A stretch of 64,000 nt of DNA from JAEMQF01 sp963791595 (GTDB lineage: Bacteria > Pseudomonadota > Gammaproteobacteria > Burkholderiales > Burkholderiaceae_C). Shown here one piece after another: positions 1-10,518 of the stretch. Numbering within the stretch: position 1 is the first letter of the stretch; the number at the start of each line of letters is the position of its first letter. The notes beneath the pieces are model-generated. The model searched no databases. It was not told the origin of the DNA and saw nothing but the letters and a program-made list of their open reading frames with translations. The stretch lies in contig CAWBTF010000033.1 in assembly GCA_963791595.1 (NCBI GenBank), positions 1 to 64,000 on the forward strand, given 5' to 3'. The position numbers and the translations under genes are program-made.

Positions 1-11
1 GCCGAAGGCCG

Positions 12-3000
12 TCAGAGCACGAAGTCTCCGGCCACGACTGGCGTGAGGTAGCCCTGCAACAGGATCTCGGCGTCGACGTCATTGCTGAGGTCGTTGTCGA
101 GTTGAATAAGCGTCGAATCGACGCCAACGGCACCACCGGTGTCCACCTGCACGGCGCGCACCTGGTTGGTGGCGGTTGTTCCGAAGGCACCACCCCCTGC
201 AACGAAGGCAAACGTTCCTGCGATCGCGCTCAGGTCGATCACCTCCCCCGTTGCGTTGAAGTCGGTGATGATGTCCCGTGCGCCAACGCCGACGCCCGGT
301 CGCCATCGTCGAAGATGAAGAAGTCGATGCCGCCTCCTCCGCTCATGGTGTCGACTCCCGCATCGCCATCGATATCGTCGTCGCCGTCACTGCCCAGAAT
401 GACGTTGGCTGCCGCATTGCCCGTGAGAGTGGAGTGTCGCAGCGGCGACGCCGTTGGTCTTGGTCAGGTTCTCCAAGCCGGCGCCCAACGTATAGACAGC
501 GAGTGTGGTCTGCACCGTATCGATGCCGGAAGCATCGATGATCACGTCGAGGGCCTGCGCCACCACGTAGGTGTCGTTGCCCGCTCCGCCATCCATCGTG
601 TCGTTGCCTCCGCCGCCGTTGATCGTGTCGTCGCCGCCATCACTTCTAAGCGTATCGCCGCTGGCCGCGCCGTTCAGCACGTCCTGTCCCGCCGTGCCGT
701 TGGCGCCGACGCCATCGAATACGGTTGCGGAGGAGGTGTCGACGCCCGCGGTACCGGCAAAGTTGTTGCCGACGACCGTGGTCGCCAACGACGTGACCTG
801 CTCGGCGTTGCCCGCACCGTCGGTGAACGAAACCCGAAGACTCAGTGTCGTGTTGACTTGAGCCGCTTGAGGGGCGTGAAGTCCGCATCGTCGGTTGCGT
901 CGGCACCGGCGATCGCGACACCGTTGGACAGCCATTGGTAGCTGAACGTGCCAAGCCCATTGCCGTCGGCAATGCCTGCTGTGTTCGCGGTGACTTGCGC
1001 CAATTCTGTGGGCGTCGTGTCATTGATCACCGGTGCGCCGGTGGCTGGATTGTTGACAATGAACGGCGTCACGTTCGACGTTGCGGCCGAGGTGCGCGTC
1101 TCCGGGTTGCCGTCAAGGTCGGTGAACGAAACTCGCACGCTCAGCGGGGTGTTCACCTGCAGAATGTTCGGCGTGAACGTCTGCGCGGTCGCCCCGACAA
1201 TCAGGTTCGCCCCGGAGAACCACTGGAAGCTGAACGCCGCGGCGCTGCCGGGCAGGCCATTCGGGTCGGTGATGGCGAACGGGTTCGCCGTCAACGTCTG
1301 GCCCTGGGTCGGCGTCGTGTCGCTGATCGTCGGTGCCGCGGCGGCCGGCGTGTTCAGCGGCGGCCCGGAGAGCACGACGGTGCCATCGGTGAACTGCAGC
1401 CGCTCGATGCCGCGCAGCGTGTCGATGCCGTCGTCGATCGCCGCCACGGTCGGGGTCGTATGCGTCACGGTGACCACGCCACCGACGTTGTTGACGGTGT
1501 AGGCCGCAGCCACATCGCGGAACACCGCCACGTCGACATCCTGAAGCGCATCGTTGCCGACGGTCGTCACCTCGCGGAAGATCTGCAACTGGCCCGGGTT
1601 GATCGTGCCGGCGAACATCGCAGCCTGCAAGGTCAAGCCCGCAGCCGTGCCGGCAAGCGCACCGGTCTTGTTCGCGATCACCGCACCCATCTTGTCGGCT
1701 TGCCCGATCACCGCGCCCGTGCCGTCGAGATTGGCGTGGATGTTGATGCGCACATTCAACCAGCGGTCGCCGTCGATGATGTCGTTGCCGCCGCGGCCTT
1801 CGATCGTGTCGCTGCCGTCACCGCCGAGGATGATGTTGCCGGCGTCGAACGAGGTGGCGCCGACCGGCAGGATTGCTGCCAGGCCGTTGATCCGGGCGAT
1901 GCCGGCGGCATCCAGCGAGTTGGTGAAGCCCGACGTGGCGTCGATCGCGCTGAGTTCGACCACCGTCGCGTTGGTACCGCGCAGCACGTCGTTGAACCTC
2001 CAGCCCGACAGGCCCTCGGTCAGGTCGAAGCGGTCGCGCAGTGCGTCCGGCCCCGGTGCGGGCGGCAGCAGGCCGGTGAAGAACATGTCGGCGTTGACGC
2101 CGCTGGTGTCGCCCTTGTACGTGACCCAGTCGAAGCCCAGCATGCCTTCGTGGCGCTCGGTGCCGCCATCGCTGACCATGATGTCGTCGCCCGACTCGCT
2201 GTCGTAGTCGTCGTTGCCGCCGCCGCCCATGATGACGTCGTGGCCGACGACGCGGCTCGCCTGGAACGGGTCGCCCATGTCGCCTTGCAGCAGGTCGGCC
2301 TGCGCACCGCCTTCGATCCAGTCGTTGCCTTCGTTGCCGAACACGGTGTCGGTGGCGTCGCCGCCGAGGATGAAGTCGTCGTCACGGCCACCGAAGCTTT
2401 CTTTCGGGTCGAAGCCGTGCGTGACGAAGTCCTTGCCGGCACCGGCCAGGATCAGGTCGCCCAGGCCCGGGCCGGCGTTGATGGTGTCGTTGCCGTTGCC
2501 GCCCTTGATGTTGTCGATGCCGTTCAGGTCGGTGATGATGTCGTCGCCGTCGCCGCCGATCAGGAAGTCGTTGCCGTCGCCACCTTCGAGGCGGTCGTTG
2601 CCGGCGTCGCCGTGCAGCGTGTCGTCGCCTTCGCTGGCGCGCAGGTTGTCATTGCCAGCGGTGCCGCCCATCACGATGTGCTGGTCGCCGGTGTAGCGAA
2701 TCTGGCTGCCGACACGCACGAAGGCTGGCGCTCCCAGATGGTTCAGCATCGTCGCTTCGTTCTGGTCCAGCGTGGTGGGGTCGTCCAGGATCGCCCCGGT
2801 TGTTCCCATGTTGCCCGTTTCGACAGTGAACGCGGGCGTCGAGAACACGTCACCCGGCAGGTGCCGAACGCCAAGATTGCGCTCGATGATCGACGCGAAC
2901 GAGTTGCCTTCCAGCTCGGTGAGGAAGTTCAAGCCGGCGGTGCGGCTCAGGTAGTAGAAGCGATCGTGGTCTTGCAGCGCCTCCATCTGGACTTCGAACA

Positions 3001-5257
3001 CGAAGTTGAAGGTCGAACCGAGCAAGCCGCCGAACACGAGTTGTTTCTCGGCCAGGCCGCCGAGCCAGAAATCGACGTCGTTCAGGCCGCTCGTCGCGGC
3101 CGGGCTGTTCATGAACACTCCGCCGTCGGAACCGTTGATCAGCAGCTGCGCCGCGGCACGCTTGGCGGCCATTGTTGCCGCGCCGGTGATGCTCGCGTGA
3201 GTGCCATACGCGGCCACGAAGTTCACGAGCGACTCGCTGTGCTTCAGGTTCAGGCCGAAGTCGACCCAGTTCACATAGGGCACGAGCGCGTCGTTGCCGG
3301 TCGCCTCGTTGAACATGCGGCGTGCTTCGTTCAGCCCGGGAATGCCGGTGTCGCGGCCGCGCGCCATGTTGACGGCGGCCAGGTCGAGCGGCAGGCCGAC
3401 CAGATTGTTGCGCAGCGCGCCGGTGACGAACTCGTCGAGCTCATTGCCGACTTGTTTGGCCATGCCGCGCACGATGACGGCAGCGTCTGCCAGGGCATTT
3501 CCCGCGCTGCTTGCCTCGAACTCCACCGGGTTCAGGAAGGCCTCGATCAGGCCGATGGGCGTGGACACGCCGTTCACGTCGATGCGATCGACGGTCTCGG
3601 TCAACATCGAGTGGCCAAACCGATACACGACGTGCGCGAACTCGGCCATGATCGCCGGGTTGATGCTGTTGTCGTAGCCGGCAAACAGGTTCACTTCAGG
3701 CTGGACCTTGCGTGCAAACTCCTCAAAGGCCAAGTGCTGATACTGCATTTCGGTGCCGAAGCGGGCCGCCTGGAACAGGCGTGCGCCGTCCCAGCTCAGC
3801 TCCGGAATCGCGGCCACGCTGGCCGGCACGGCGGCGACGTTGGTGACCAGCCACTCGTTCAGGAACGCGACCGCCGCAGCCTGTGTCGAGCCCGAGGCCA
3901 GCATCGCTTGCGCGTCGGCCACGGCCACTTCCTTGATGTGCTGCACGAGGCGGTTGTGCTCGGCGTGGAAGATCGTGTGAACCGTGGTCAGGCCGATGTT
4001 CTCGTTGCCGCGGCCGTCGCCGGTGATGAAGTGGCGGTCGAGAAGTTCGTTGTCGTAGCGGCCGGCTTCCGGGGCGCTGTTGGGCACGAGGTCGGTGTCG
4101 GGCAGCAGGCCGGCTCGTGGCACCGCGTTGTGCGCAATATCGTCGAGGAAGGCGTGGCCGGTCTTCAGCGAGCCGGTGGTGCTGACCGGCGCGCCGGGAG
4201 TGCCCGAAACGAAAATGCCGCCTGGCATCGCCAACAGCGCCATTCCCGTTGTCGGGTGCGGGATGAAGTTGCCATAGGCATCGGTCATGACCACCGGCAC
4301 ATTGCCGATGTCGGCGTCGGTCAGCTGGATGCCGAGCATCAGCGCCTGCGTCTTGACTTCGGCCCAGTTGCCGATGCCGCCGGTCGCGCCGTCGATCAGC
4401 CGGCCGGTCGGGACCGGATGCCCGGCGCCGTTGTTGGCGTACTCGCGCAGGAACACCTGATGCGAGGGGTGCGAGGTGTAGGTCTGGTTCTGGTCGATGA
4501 ACGGCGTGGTCTGGTTGACGCTGTCGCGGATGTCGTCGCGGGTGCCCAGCAGCCCGTCAGCGCCGGGATGCGTTGCAACCACCGACGTGCGCGACACCAT
4601 CATGAAGTCGTTGACGCCGGAAATCACCTGGTCATTCGTCAGCGGGTTGCCGTCGGGGCCGACAGTGCGCAAGGGGTCGTCGGCAGCGAGATGCATCACG
4701 ACCGTTCCGCTGCCGCCCTTGTTGACGAGGTCCAGGCCATGGTCGAAGAATTGGCCGAACAGCGTGAACCAGGAGTTGTACGGCGCAGACAGGCCGGTAT
4801 CGGGGGCGACGTTGGGAATGAAGAAGGAGTCGCTTCCCGGAACCGGCAAGGCACCTGCCCCGGCGGCTGCAACCGCGGCGGGGTTGTTCGGCGACTGGTC
4901 GACGACCAGATTGCTTGCCAGGCGCGGCTGGGTGTCAAAGACAAAGCCGCTGGTTTGCAGGTAGTCGGTGGCGCTGCCGATGACTTGCACGTCTGGTGCC
5001 GGGCCGTTCAGATCCATCGTCACGGGAGTGCCGGGGCGAAGAATGGGGGCCAGCAGCCGCGGAAACACCTGGTCGGCGGCGCCGAAATTCTGCTGCCCCG
5101 GAAGCAGGTTGTTGAACGTGCCGTCGACGCGCCGAACGCCGTGGGGCAGCAGCGGGTCTTCGACAAGGGTGTTCAAGTCGACACCGGCGGCGTTCTGCTC
5201 GCCGATGCGGATCTGGGCAAGGATGAAGTCAAGGTCGGACCGAATCATGGTGGTCAT
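12..5257 (-). CDS. RTX-repeat protein with animal-type haem peroxidase domain (frameshifted)
   Basis: A large secreted protein of about 1,740 residues once three frame shifts are bridged (near 873, 430 and 290). There is no signal peptide, as expected for type I secretion. Residues about 150-790 match the animal haem peroxidase fold: FGQFFDHGLDL holds the likely distal His173, and RFGHS further on the likely proximal His. Residues about 860-1010 carry calcium-binding nonapeptides of the GGxGND type. Two Ig-like units of about 95 residues each follow (WFSGANLIVGAT, WLSNGVAIAGAD). After the shifts the reading continues through more GGxGND repeats to a C-terminal tail (DIITDFNATGEVIDLSAIAG) typical of RTX secretion signals, ending in VAGDFVL and a stop at 12-14. 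The longest unbroken piece is 842-5257. Cargo of the type I system at 11-16 kb is inferred. The peroxidase substrate is unknown. Confidence 0.85.
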
Positions 5258-5433
5258 TGCGTAGCTCCCGTGGATTGAATGAATTGCCCGGCGTGGGGCG
5301 TGCGTTGAAAGTGCTTAAAGATTGCCAAAACCGTTCTCCAGGATCGAAAGCAATCCATTCGCGACTCGCTCCTCATGGAAGAAGATCGTGATGAATGTCT
5401 TGAATCGCCGAGGCCGACTTTCCGCCGAAAGGT

Positions 5434-5463
5434 TTGCTTAAGCCATCCCAACTGCTAGGGGGG
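5434..5463 (-). promoter_or_regulatory. Candidate operator: TTGCTTAAGC and CTAGGGGGG motifs
   Basis: On the plus strand TTGCTTAAGC is at 5434-5443 and CTAGGGGGG at 5455-5463. Read toward the RTX gene the second is CCCCCCTAG, 198 bases before its start. The same two strings recur upstream of the cyclophilin gene, and CCCCCCTAG recurs upstream of the PEP-CTERM gene. A shared regulator site is inferred from this recurrence only. Confidence 0.35.
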
Positions 5464-5626
5464 CGGTTGCCCGCGGGTCGAAAGCAAGTGCAGAAGAATG
5501 TGCAATACAAACCGAATAAACGGATGATGAAAGTGTGCGAGTGGTATAGGTGAAAGATCTGCTCGAAACGGAACAGCAACTGCAATGTCTAAAGCTCAGA
5601 GATGGCTGCGTCGATGTTCGCCGTGT

Positions 5627-5642
5627 CCCCCCGATCGGGGGG
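5627..5642. repeat. 16-base perfect palindrome
   Basis: CCCCCCGATCGGGGGG reads the same on both strands. It lies in the gene-free region between the RTX and cyclophilin genes. It could be a protein-binding site or, in RNA, a short hairpin. No T-run follows on either strand. Confidence 0.5.
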
Positions 5643-5771
5643 CAGGCGAAGGCGCGAGCCCGTGCTGTCTTCAGGAGCCAGGGGTTTGCTTAGAGCCGCA
5701 GGCGCTTCGCCGCAAGGGCGTGCAGCGATCACTTGCGTGCGGCTGCTGCCTGTGACTGGCCAAGCGCAAAG

Positions 5772-5804
5772 CGGGCGCCCGCCGCGGTGCGCGGCGGGCG
5801 CCCG
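5772..5804 (-). terminator. Terminator-like hairpin after the cyclophilin gene
   Basis: Two perfectly complementary 14-base arms (5772-5785 and 5791-5804, GCGGCGGGCGCCCG type) enclose a 5-base loop. The hairpin begins 13 bases beyond the cyclophilin stop codon. There is no clear T-run, so the intrinsic terminator role rests on stem strength and position. Confidence 0.6.
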
Positions 5805-5816
5805 AGGGCTGCGGCT

Positions 5817-6775
5817 TCAGCGGATCTGGATCGCCGAGGTGATGAGCACGTTCGGGTTCGGCCAGCAGCTCTGGCCAAAGTCGCGTTCCCCGGCGAGCGT
5901 GCAGCCGCGCGTTGCGACCGCCTGGACGACGTCAATTCCCGAGCTCACATGGCCGAACACGGCGTAACCCGCGCTCGTCGCGCTCGGGTCGAGGTGCGGG
6001 TTGTCGACGTCGTTGATGTAGAACTGGGCTTGGGCTGAATTTGGCGCGGCGGTCCGCGCCATGGCGATCGTCCACTGCCTGTTGGACAGGCCCTTGTTCA
6101 CTTCGAGCGCGATCGGCGCGCGCGCCGGGGTTCGAATTTGCGGCGCCCCACCCGCCGCGGGCAGTTCGTAGCCGCCACCCTGCGCCACGAAATCGGCATA
6201 CACCCGATGGAACAGCGTGCCGTTGTAGTGCCCGCCGGTGACGTAGGCGAGGAAGTTGTTGACCGTTGTCGGTGTCAGCGACGAATCGGCGGCGAGCGTG
6301 ACGATGAACTCGCCCTGCACACCCGCGCCGCCGTCGACGGTGACCTTCACCTGCGGCGGCAGGTTGACGTTGAAGGTGTCGGTGGCGAGTGTCGTGCCGT
6401 CGCTCGTGCGTTTCACCGTGACTTGGCCCGCGCCAGCGGCGGCGCCGCTGCACTGGTAATACGCCGTGGTCGCGCTGCTCGCCAGCGGCGCCGCCGTGCC
6501 GCGCGACATGGTGGCACACGCGGGAGTGCTCACGTCCAGACCCTGATCAAGGTTGGTTCCGTTGATCGTGACGGTCACGGTCTGCGTGTAGTTGACGACC
6601 GCAGCGTTGGCTGAAGTGACTGTGGGTTGGGAGGTGGGGTCGGCGCTACCACACCACCACCGCCACCGCCGCCGCATGCGGCCAGCCCGCAGGCGCTGGC
6701 GAGCGCCAGCGGCCACAGCGTCGCGGCGCGTGAGATCGGGTTTTGCGGAAAGCGTGGCGCAGTCGAATCGATCAT
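5817..6775 (-). CDS. Cyclophilin-type peptidyl-prolyl isomerase lipoprotein (frameshifted)
   Basis: A lipid-anchored cyclophilin of about 319 residues. The start at 6775 gives a signal ending in GLAACGGGGGGG, a lipobox whose Cys is followed by a glycine run. One frame shift between about 6655 and 6625 separates this signal from the rest. The middle (about 65-150) is an uncharacterised beta-rich extension. The cyclophilin domain then shows FHRVYADFVAQGGG (catalytic Arg and binding residues), AQFYIN and YAVFGHV, the usual active-site blocks. It would act on proline bonds of proteins outside the inner membrane. Its position beside secreted-protein genes suggests a folding role for exported proteins, which is inference. 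Confidence 0.8.
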
Positions 6776-6794
6776 TGGGTGTCCCGTTGAATGG

Positions 6795-6849
6795 TTGCTT
6801 AAGCAGACCCGGCAATCGACAGCCAGGCGATAGCGGCAATCTAGGGGGG
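6795..6849 (-). promoter_or_regulatory. Candidate operator upstream of the cyclophilin gene
   Basis: TTGCTTAAGC at 6795-6804 and CTAGGGGGG at 6841-6849 (plus-strand reading). These are the same two strings found before the RTX peroxidase gene. Toward the cyclophilin gene, CCCCCCTAG lies 66 bases and the palindromic TTAAGC element 20 bases before the ATG. Function is inferred from recurrence. Confidence 0.35.
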
Positions 6850-6933
6850 ATGCCGGAGCGACGCACTCCCATACGTGTGGGGCAGCGTGTGGACAACGCC
6901 ACGCAGCCACTCGATCAAGGGGGTGTGGGAGTG

Positions 6934-7000
6934 CCCCCCTAGAACATAGGCCGGCGCTGCACCAACTCGGCTTGTCCTGAACTTTGATGCCAACTATGCT
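6934..7000 (+). promoter_or_regulatory. Candidate promoter and upstream site of the PEP-CTERM gene
   Basis: CCCCCCTAG at 6934-6942 lies about 30 bases before a plausible sigma-70 promoter: TTGTCC at 6972-6977, a 17-base spacer, TATGCT at 6995-7000. That is a typical position for an activator site. Transcription would start near 7007, about 57 bases before the ATG. Confidence 0.4.
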
Positions 7001-7063
7001 TCGACGGGGCCTTAATGCTGAATAAATCGTTCAGGTTTCGGGCAAGAACAAGGGAGAGAAAAG

Positions 7064-7822
7064 ATGAGCCGATGGAAGCCTTGGGTGGCTGGGGTGGGGT
7101 TGTGCGCGATTGCGACAGCGGCGGCCGCGCTGGACACAATCACGTTTGGGGAAGTCAAGTTCCTCCATCTTGACCTTCCGACGTTTGACGCCACCGAAAA
7201 GTTGTCAACCTTCTATGCCAGCAGTGGTGTGACTTTCGCTGGCGCCCAGGCTTTGCGGGACGGGTTCGATACTCCTGCGGCGGACTACTTTGACCAGAAC
7301 GTTGAGCTAGAAGTCAACCTTAACGGTCCTAAGCCCACTCGTAACGAAAGGGCGTTCGACAGAGAAGATGGCACTGTGATGGTGTTCAGTTTGGCGGCCC
7401 AGCTAGGCAGCAGCAACACTGCTGCCGGCGTTTTCAGCTTCCAGTCGGCGCTCCTCGATATATCCTTCAGCTACTCTTCGTCGGCCGACATCCAGTTTCG
7501 GGCCTTCAGCGGGGCGACGGCTGTTGGCGGTCCGCAGTCGCTTGCTGTAAACAATGCTTTGGACGGATCCCCAGCGTGCAGTGACTACGTGACCGGCACG
7601 TATTGCCAATGGTCAGTGACGACGCTTTCCTTCGCGGCCGGTGCCAACGTCACCTCATTGGAGTTCTACACGGGTACACAGTACACGACGCTCATCGACG
7701 ACGTGAAGATCAACATGGCTACGAGTGTTCCCGAGCCCTCGACCTACGCCTTGATGGCCCTCGGCCTCGCAGCCGTCGCACTTGGGTCGCGGCGGCGCAG
7801 GGAGCGTGTCGCTTCGGCGTGA
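7064..7822 (+). CDS. PEP-CTERM sorting domain protein
   Basis: A 252-residue exported protein. The N-terminus is a Sec signal (basic MSRWK, then a hydrophobic stretch ending in AAAALD). The last 25 residues are a clear PEP-CTERM tag: the VPEPSTYA motif, a transmembrane stretch (LMALGLAAVALG) and a basic RRRR end. Such proteins are processed by exosortase and sent to the outer surface or matrix. No exosortase gene is visible here. The body has no recognised catalytic motif. An AGGGAGAG ribosome site precedes the start. Confidence 0.9.
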   Translation: MSRWKPWVAGVGLCAIATAAAALDTITFGEVKFLHLDLPTFDATEKLSTFYASSGVTFAGAQALRDGFDTPAADYFDQNVELEVNLNGPKPTRNERAFDREDGTVMVFSLAAQLGSSNTAAGVFSFQSALLDISFSYSSSADIQFRAFSGATAVGGPQSLAVNNALDGSPACSDYVTGTYCQWSVTTLSFAAGANVTSLEFYTGTQYTTLIDDVKINMATSVPEPSTYALMALGLAAVALGSRRRRERVASA

Positions 7823-7833
7823 TCCCTGCGTCC

Positions 7834-7859
7834 GCGGGGGGTGCCGGGTGCACCCCCGC
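7834..7859 (+). terminator. Terminator-like hairpin after the PEP-CTERM gene
   Basis: GCGGGGGGTGC and GCACCCCCGC pair into a 10-base stem with one bulged G and a short loop, 12 bases after the stop codon. No strong T-run follows. Confidence 0.45.
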
Positions 7860-7941
7860 CGAGCGTTAACTTCGCACGCTGGTCCGCGCATGAGCTGTGT
7901 TTCACTGCCTTGGCTGAAACTGAACCTGGGCAGGGAATTCC

Positions 7942-10518
7942 ATGAACTCGAACTCGATCCGGCGAGCCGCGCTCGCGATTCTGGTGGCAGCGGGCATGGT
8001 CGCCTTCAGCGGATGCGGCGGAGGTGGAGGGGGTGGAGGGGGATCGGAGCCCGCGCCCACCGGGCCCTACGCGATCGGCGGCTCGGTCTCGGGTCTGGCG
8101 GGCACGGTCGTGCTGCAGAACAACGATGCCGACGATCTGGGCGTCACGGCGAGTGGCCCCTTCGCATTTGCGACACGGGTGACAGCCTACGCGGTCACGG
8201 TTTCGGCACAGCCGGAAGGCCAGACTTGCAGCGTCGCCAATGGCGACGGCACCGCCACCGCGGCAGTGAGCAATGTGATCGTGACCTGCACGACGAACCC
8301 GGTCATCAACTACACGATCGGCGGCGCGGTCAGTGGGCTCGTGGGCAGCGTCGTGTTGCGCAACAACGGCAGCGATGACCTCAGCCTCAGTGCCGACGGC
8401 GGCTTCGAGTTCATCACGCCGACGTCCGCGTATGCAGTGACCGTGCTGACCCAACCCGCAGGCCAGGTCTGCTCGGTGAGCCATGGCAGCGGCAAGTCAG
8501 GCTCGCCCGTCACCGACGTGGCCGTGAATTGCGCCAACGTTTCGGGGTCCATCGCTCTTCTCGCGGGCAATCTCGGCGGCGCGGGCAGCGCCGACGGTAA
8601 CGGCACGGCGGCGAGCTTCAACGGCCCGCAGGGCGTGGCCACCGACAGCGCCGGCAACGTGTACCTGGCCGACGGCGGCAACCAGACGATTCGGAGAATC
8701 ACGCCGGCGGGCGTGGTCACCACATTCGCCGGGTCCGCCGGGTTGGCGGGCAGCTCCAACGGCCTGGGTGGCGCAGCGCGATTCTCGAATTCGCAAGGCA
8801 TTGCCGTGGACGGTGCCGGCAACGTGTTCGTGGCCGATACCGGCAACCACACGATCCGCAAGATCACGCCGGCCGGCGTGGTCAGCCGGCTTGCCGGCTT
8901 CCCGGGATTGAGCGGCAGCGTCGACGGCTTCGACGAAGCCGCTCGCTTCAACCTGCCCACCGGATTGACGACGGACGGCGCAGGCAACGTCTTCGTTGCC
9001 GACCGTGGCAATCACGTCATTCGCAGAATCGCCCCGGACGGCAGCGTGACCACGCTGGCCGGCAGCGCGGGCAGCTCGGGTTCAGGCGACGGCGACGGCG
9101 CCGCAGCGCGCTTCAACGGCCCCCATGGCGTGGTCGCGGACGGTGCAGGGAATCTGTTCGTGAGCGACACGGGCAACCACACGGTGCGCAAGATCGTCAT
9201 CGCCACCGGTACCGTGAGCACGTTCGCCGGCTCGGCCTCAGAGGGCGCTTTCCTCGACGGCGTGGGACCGGCGGCGCGCTTCAACAGCCCGGCCGGATTG
9301 GGCATCGATGGCACCGGCAACGTCTACGTCACTGACTTCGACAGCCATGTGGTTCGCAAGATCACGCCTGGCGCCGATGTGACCACGCTGGCAGGTTCGG
9401 CTGGGTTGAACGGTACGGCCGACGCTTCCGGGTCGGCAGCTCGCTTCTATCGCCCGTTTGGCGTGGCCATCGACGCGCTGGGCAACGCCTATGTCGCCGA
9501 TACCGGCAACAGCCTGGTCCGAAAGGTCGTCATATCCACGTCAGCGGTGAGCACCCTCGCAGGCTCGGTGGCGATTGGCGGCAATGCCGATGGGGCCGGG
9601 GAACTGGCACGCTTCCTCAGCGCTTCCGGGGTGACCACCGACAGCCTGGGCAACGTCTATGTGGCCGACCGGCTCGACCACACCATTCGCAAAGTAACAG
9701 CCGCCGGCGTGGTGACCACCTTTGCCGGCTCGCCGGGAACAAGCGGCAGTGACGATGGCACCGGTACGGCGGCGCTGTTTTCTTCGCCGGTCGGATTGGC
9801 CGCCGACAGCCTTGACAACATCTATGTCGCCGACCGTGCCAACCACGTCATTCGCAGAATCAGCCCGGCCGGCGTGGTGACGACGATCGCCGGGTCCGCG
9901 GGCCAGTCAGGAAGTACCGACGCCTCGGGCTCGGCGGCGCGCTTCCAATTGCCCGAAGGCGTGGCGGTCGACGCGGCCGGCAACGTCTACGTGGCCGACA
10001 CCGGCAATCACATCATTCGCCGCATCGACACCGCCGGAACCGTGAGCACGCTGGCCGGCCTGGCCGGCGACGCAAGCTTCGCGAACGGCACCGGATCGGC
10101 AGCACGCTTCAGCGCGCCGCTGGGCATCACCGTCAACAGTCTGGGCGACGTGTTCGTGAGCGACACCAGCGACACGGTACGCAGCATTACCGCTGCGGGC
10201 GTCGTGAGCACCTTTGCCGGCGCGCCGCAAAGCCCTGGCAGCGTTGACGGTGCAGCATCCACGGCGCGCTTCAACCGGCCGGTCTCGATTGCCACCGACA
10301 GCGCTGACAACCTCTACGTCGTCGACCAGAACAATCACACGGTTCGGAGAATCACGCCTGCGGGCGTGGTGGCGACGATCGTCGGGGTGGCCGGGCAGAG
10401 CGGCTTTGCCGCCGGCGCGCTGCCAGCAACGCTGCGGGCACCTGTGGGTGTCACGATGCGGGGCACGACGATGATGATCACGATGCCGAACGGCGTGGCC
10501 ATCGTGCAAGGCCTTTGA
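7942..10518 (+). CDS. NHL-repeat lipoprotein (beta-propeller)
   Basis: An 858-residue lipoprotein. The signal ends in FSGCGGGGGGGGG, a lipobox Cys followed by nine glycines, the same style as the cyclophilin lipoprotein. Two copies of a roughly 88-residue unit (IGGxVSGLxGxVVLxNN) span about residues 45-205. After them come 11 recognisable NHL repeats of about 57 residues (for example GNVYVADTGNHIIRRI) and a degenerate twelfth at the C-terminus. This number would suit two six-bladed propellers. Such proteins usually bind ligands or partners at the cell surface. No catalytic residues are evident. The gene is intact although several neighbours are frameshifted. Confidence 0.85.
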   Translation: MNSNSIRRAALAILVAAGMVAFSGCGGGGGGGGGSEPAPTGPYAIGGSVSGLAGTVVLQNNDADDLGVTASGPFAFATRVTAYAVTVSAQPEGQTCSVANGDGTATAAVSNVIVTCTTNPVINYTIGGAVSGLVGSVVLRNNGSDDLSLSADGGFEFITPTSAYAVTVLTQPAGQVCSVSHGSGKSGSPVTDVAVNCANVSGSIALLAGNLGGAGSADGNGTAASFNGPQGVATDSAGNVYLADGGNQTIRRITPAGVVTTFAGSAGLAGSSNGLGGAARFSNSQGIAVDGAGNVFVADTGNHTIRKITPAGVVSRLAGFPGLSGSVDGFDEAARFNLPTGLTTDGAGNVFVADRGNHVIRRIAPDGSVTTLAGSAGSSGSGDGDGAAARFNGPHGVVADGAGNLFVSDTGNHTVRKIVIATGTVSTFAGSASEGAFLDGVGPAARFNSPAGLGIDGTGNVYVTDFDSHVVRKITPGADVTTLAGSAGLNGTADASGSAARFYRPFGVAIDALGNAYVADTGNSLVRKVVISTSAVSTLAGSVAIGGNADGAGELARFLSASGVTTDSLGNVYVADRLDHTIRKVTAAGVVTTFAGSPGTSGSDDGTGTAALFSSPVGLAADSLDNIYVADRANHVIRRISPAGVVTTIAGSAGQSGSTDASGSAARFQLPEGVAVDAAGNVYVADTGNHIIRRIDTAGTVSTLAGLAGDASFANGTGSAARFSAPLGITVNSLGDVFVSDTSDTVRSITAAGVVSTFAGAPQSPGSVDGAASTARFNRPVSIATDSADNLYVVDQNNHTVRRITPAGVVATIVGVAGQSGFAAGALPATLRAPVGVTMRGTTMMITMPNGVAIVQGL

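Larger units (their letters stand above)
5258..5816. other. Intergenic region between the RTX peroxidase and cyclophilin genes
   Basis: About 560 bases with no convincing gene. The half next to the RTX gene is visibly poorer in GC than its surroundings and should hold that gene's promoter and leader. A GGGAG ribosome site precedes the ATG at 5257. The region also contains a CTAGGGGGG motif, a C6/G6 palindrome and a terminator-like hairpin, listed separately. The short open frames here have no recognisable protein character. Confidence 0.5.

Noticed and set aside
935..5278. A plus-strand open frame of over 1,400 codons opposite the RTX gene
   Set aside because: It is the mirror of a high-GC repetitive coding sequence, with Arg/Val/Asp-rich text and no domain. 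The minus strand has clear peroxidase and RTX motifs.
8560..10500. The regularly spaced repeats as a CRISPR or tandem-repeat array
   Set aside because: The period of about 171 bases is the coding period of NHL repeats, in frame and diverged at the DNA level.
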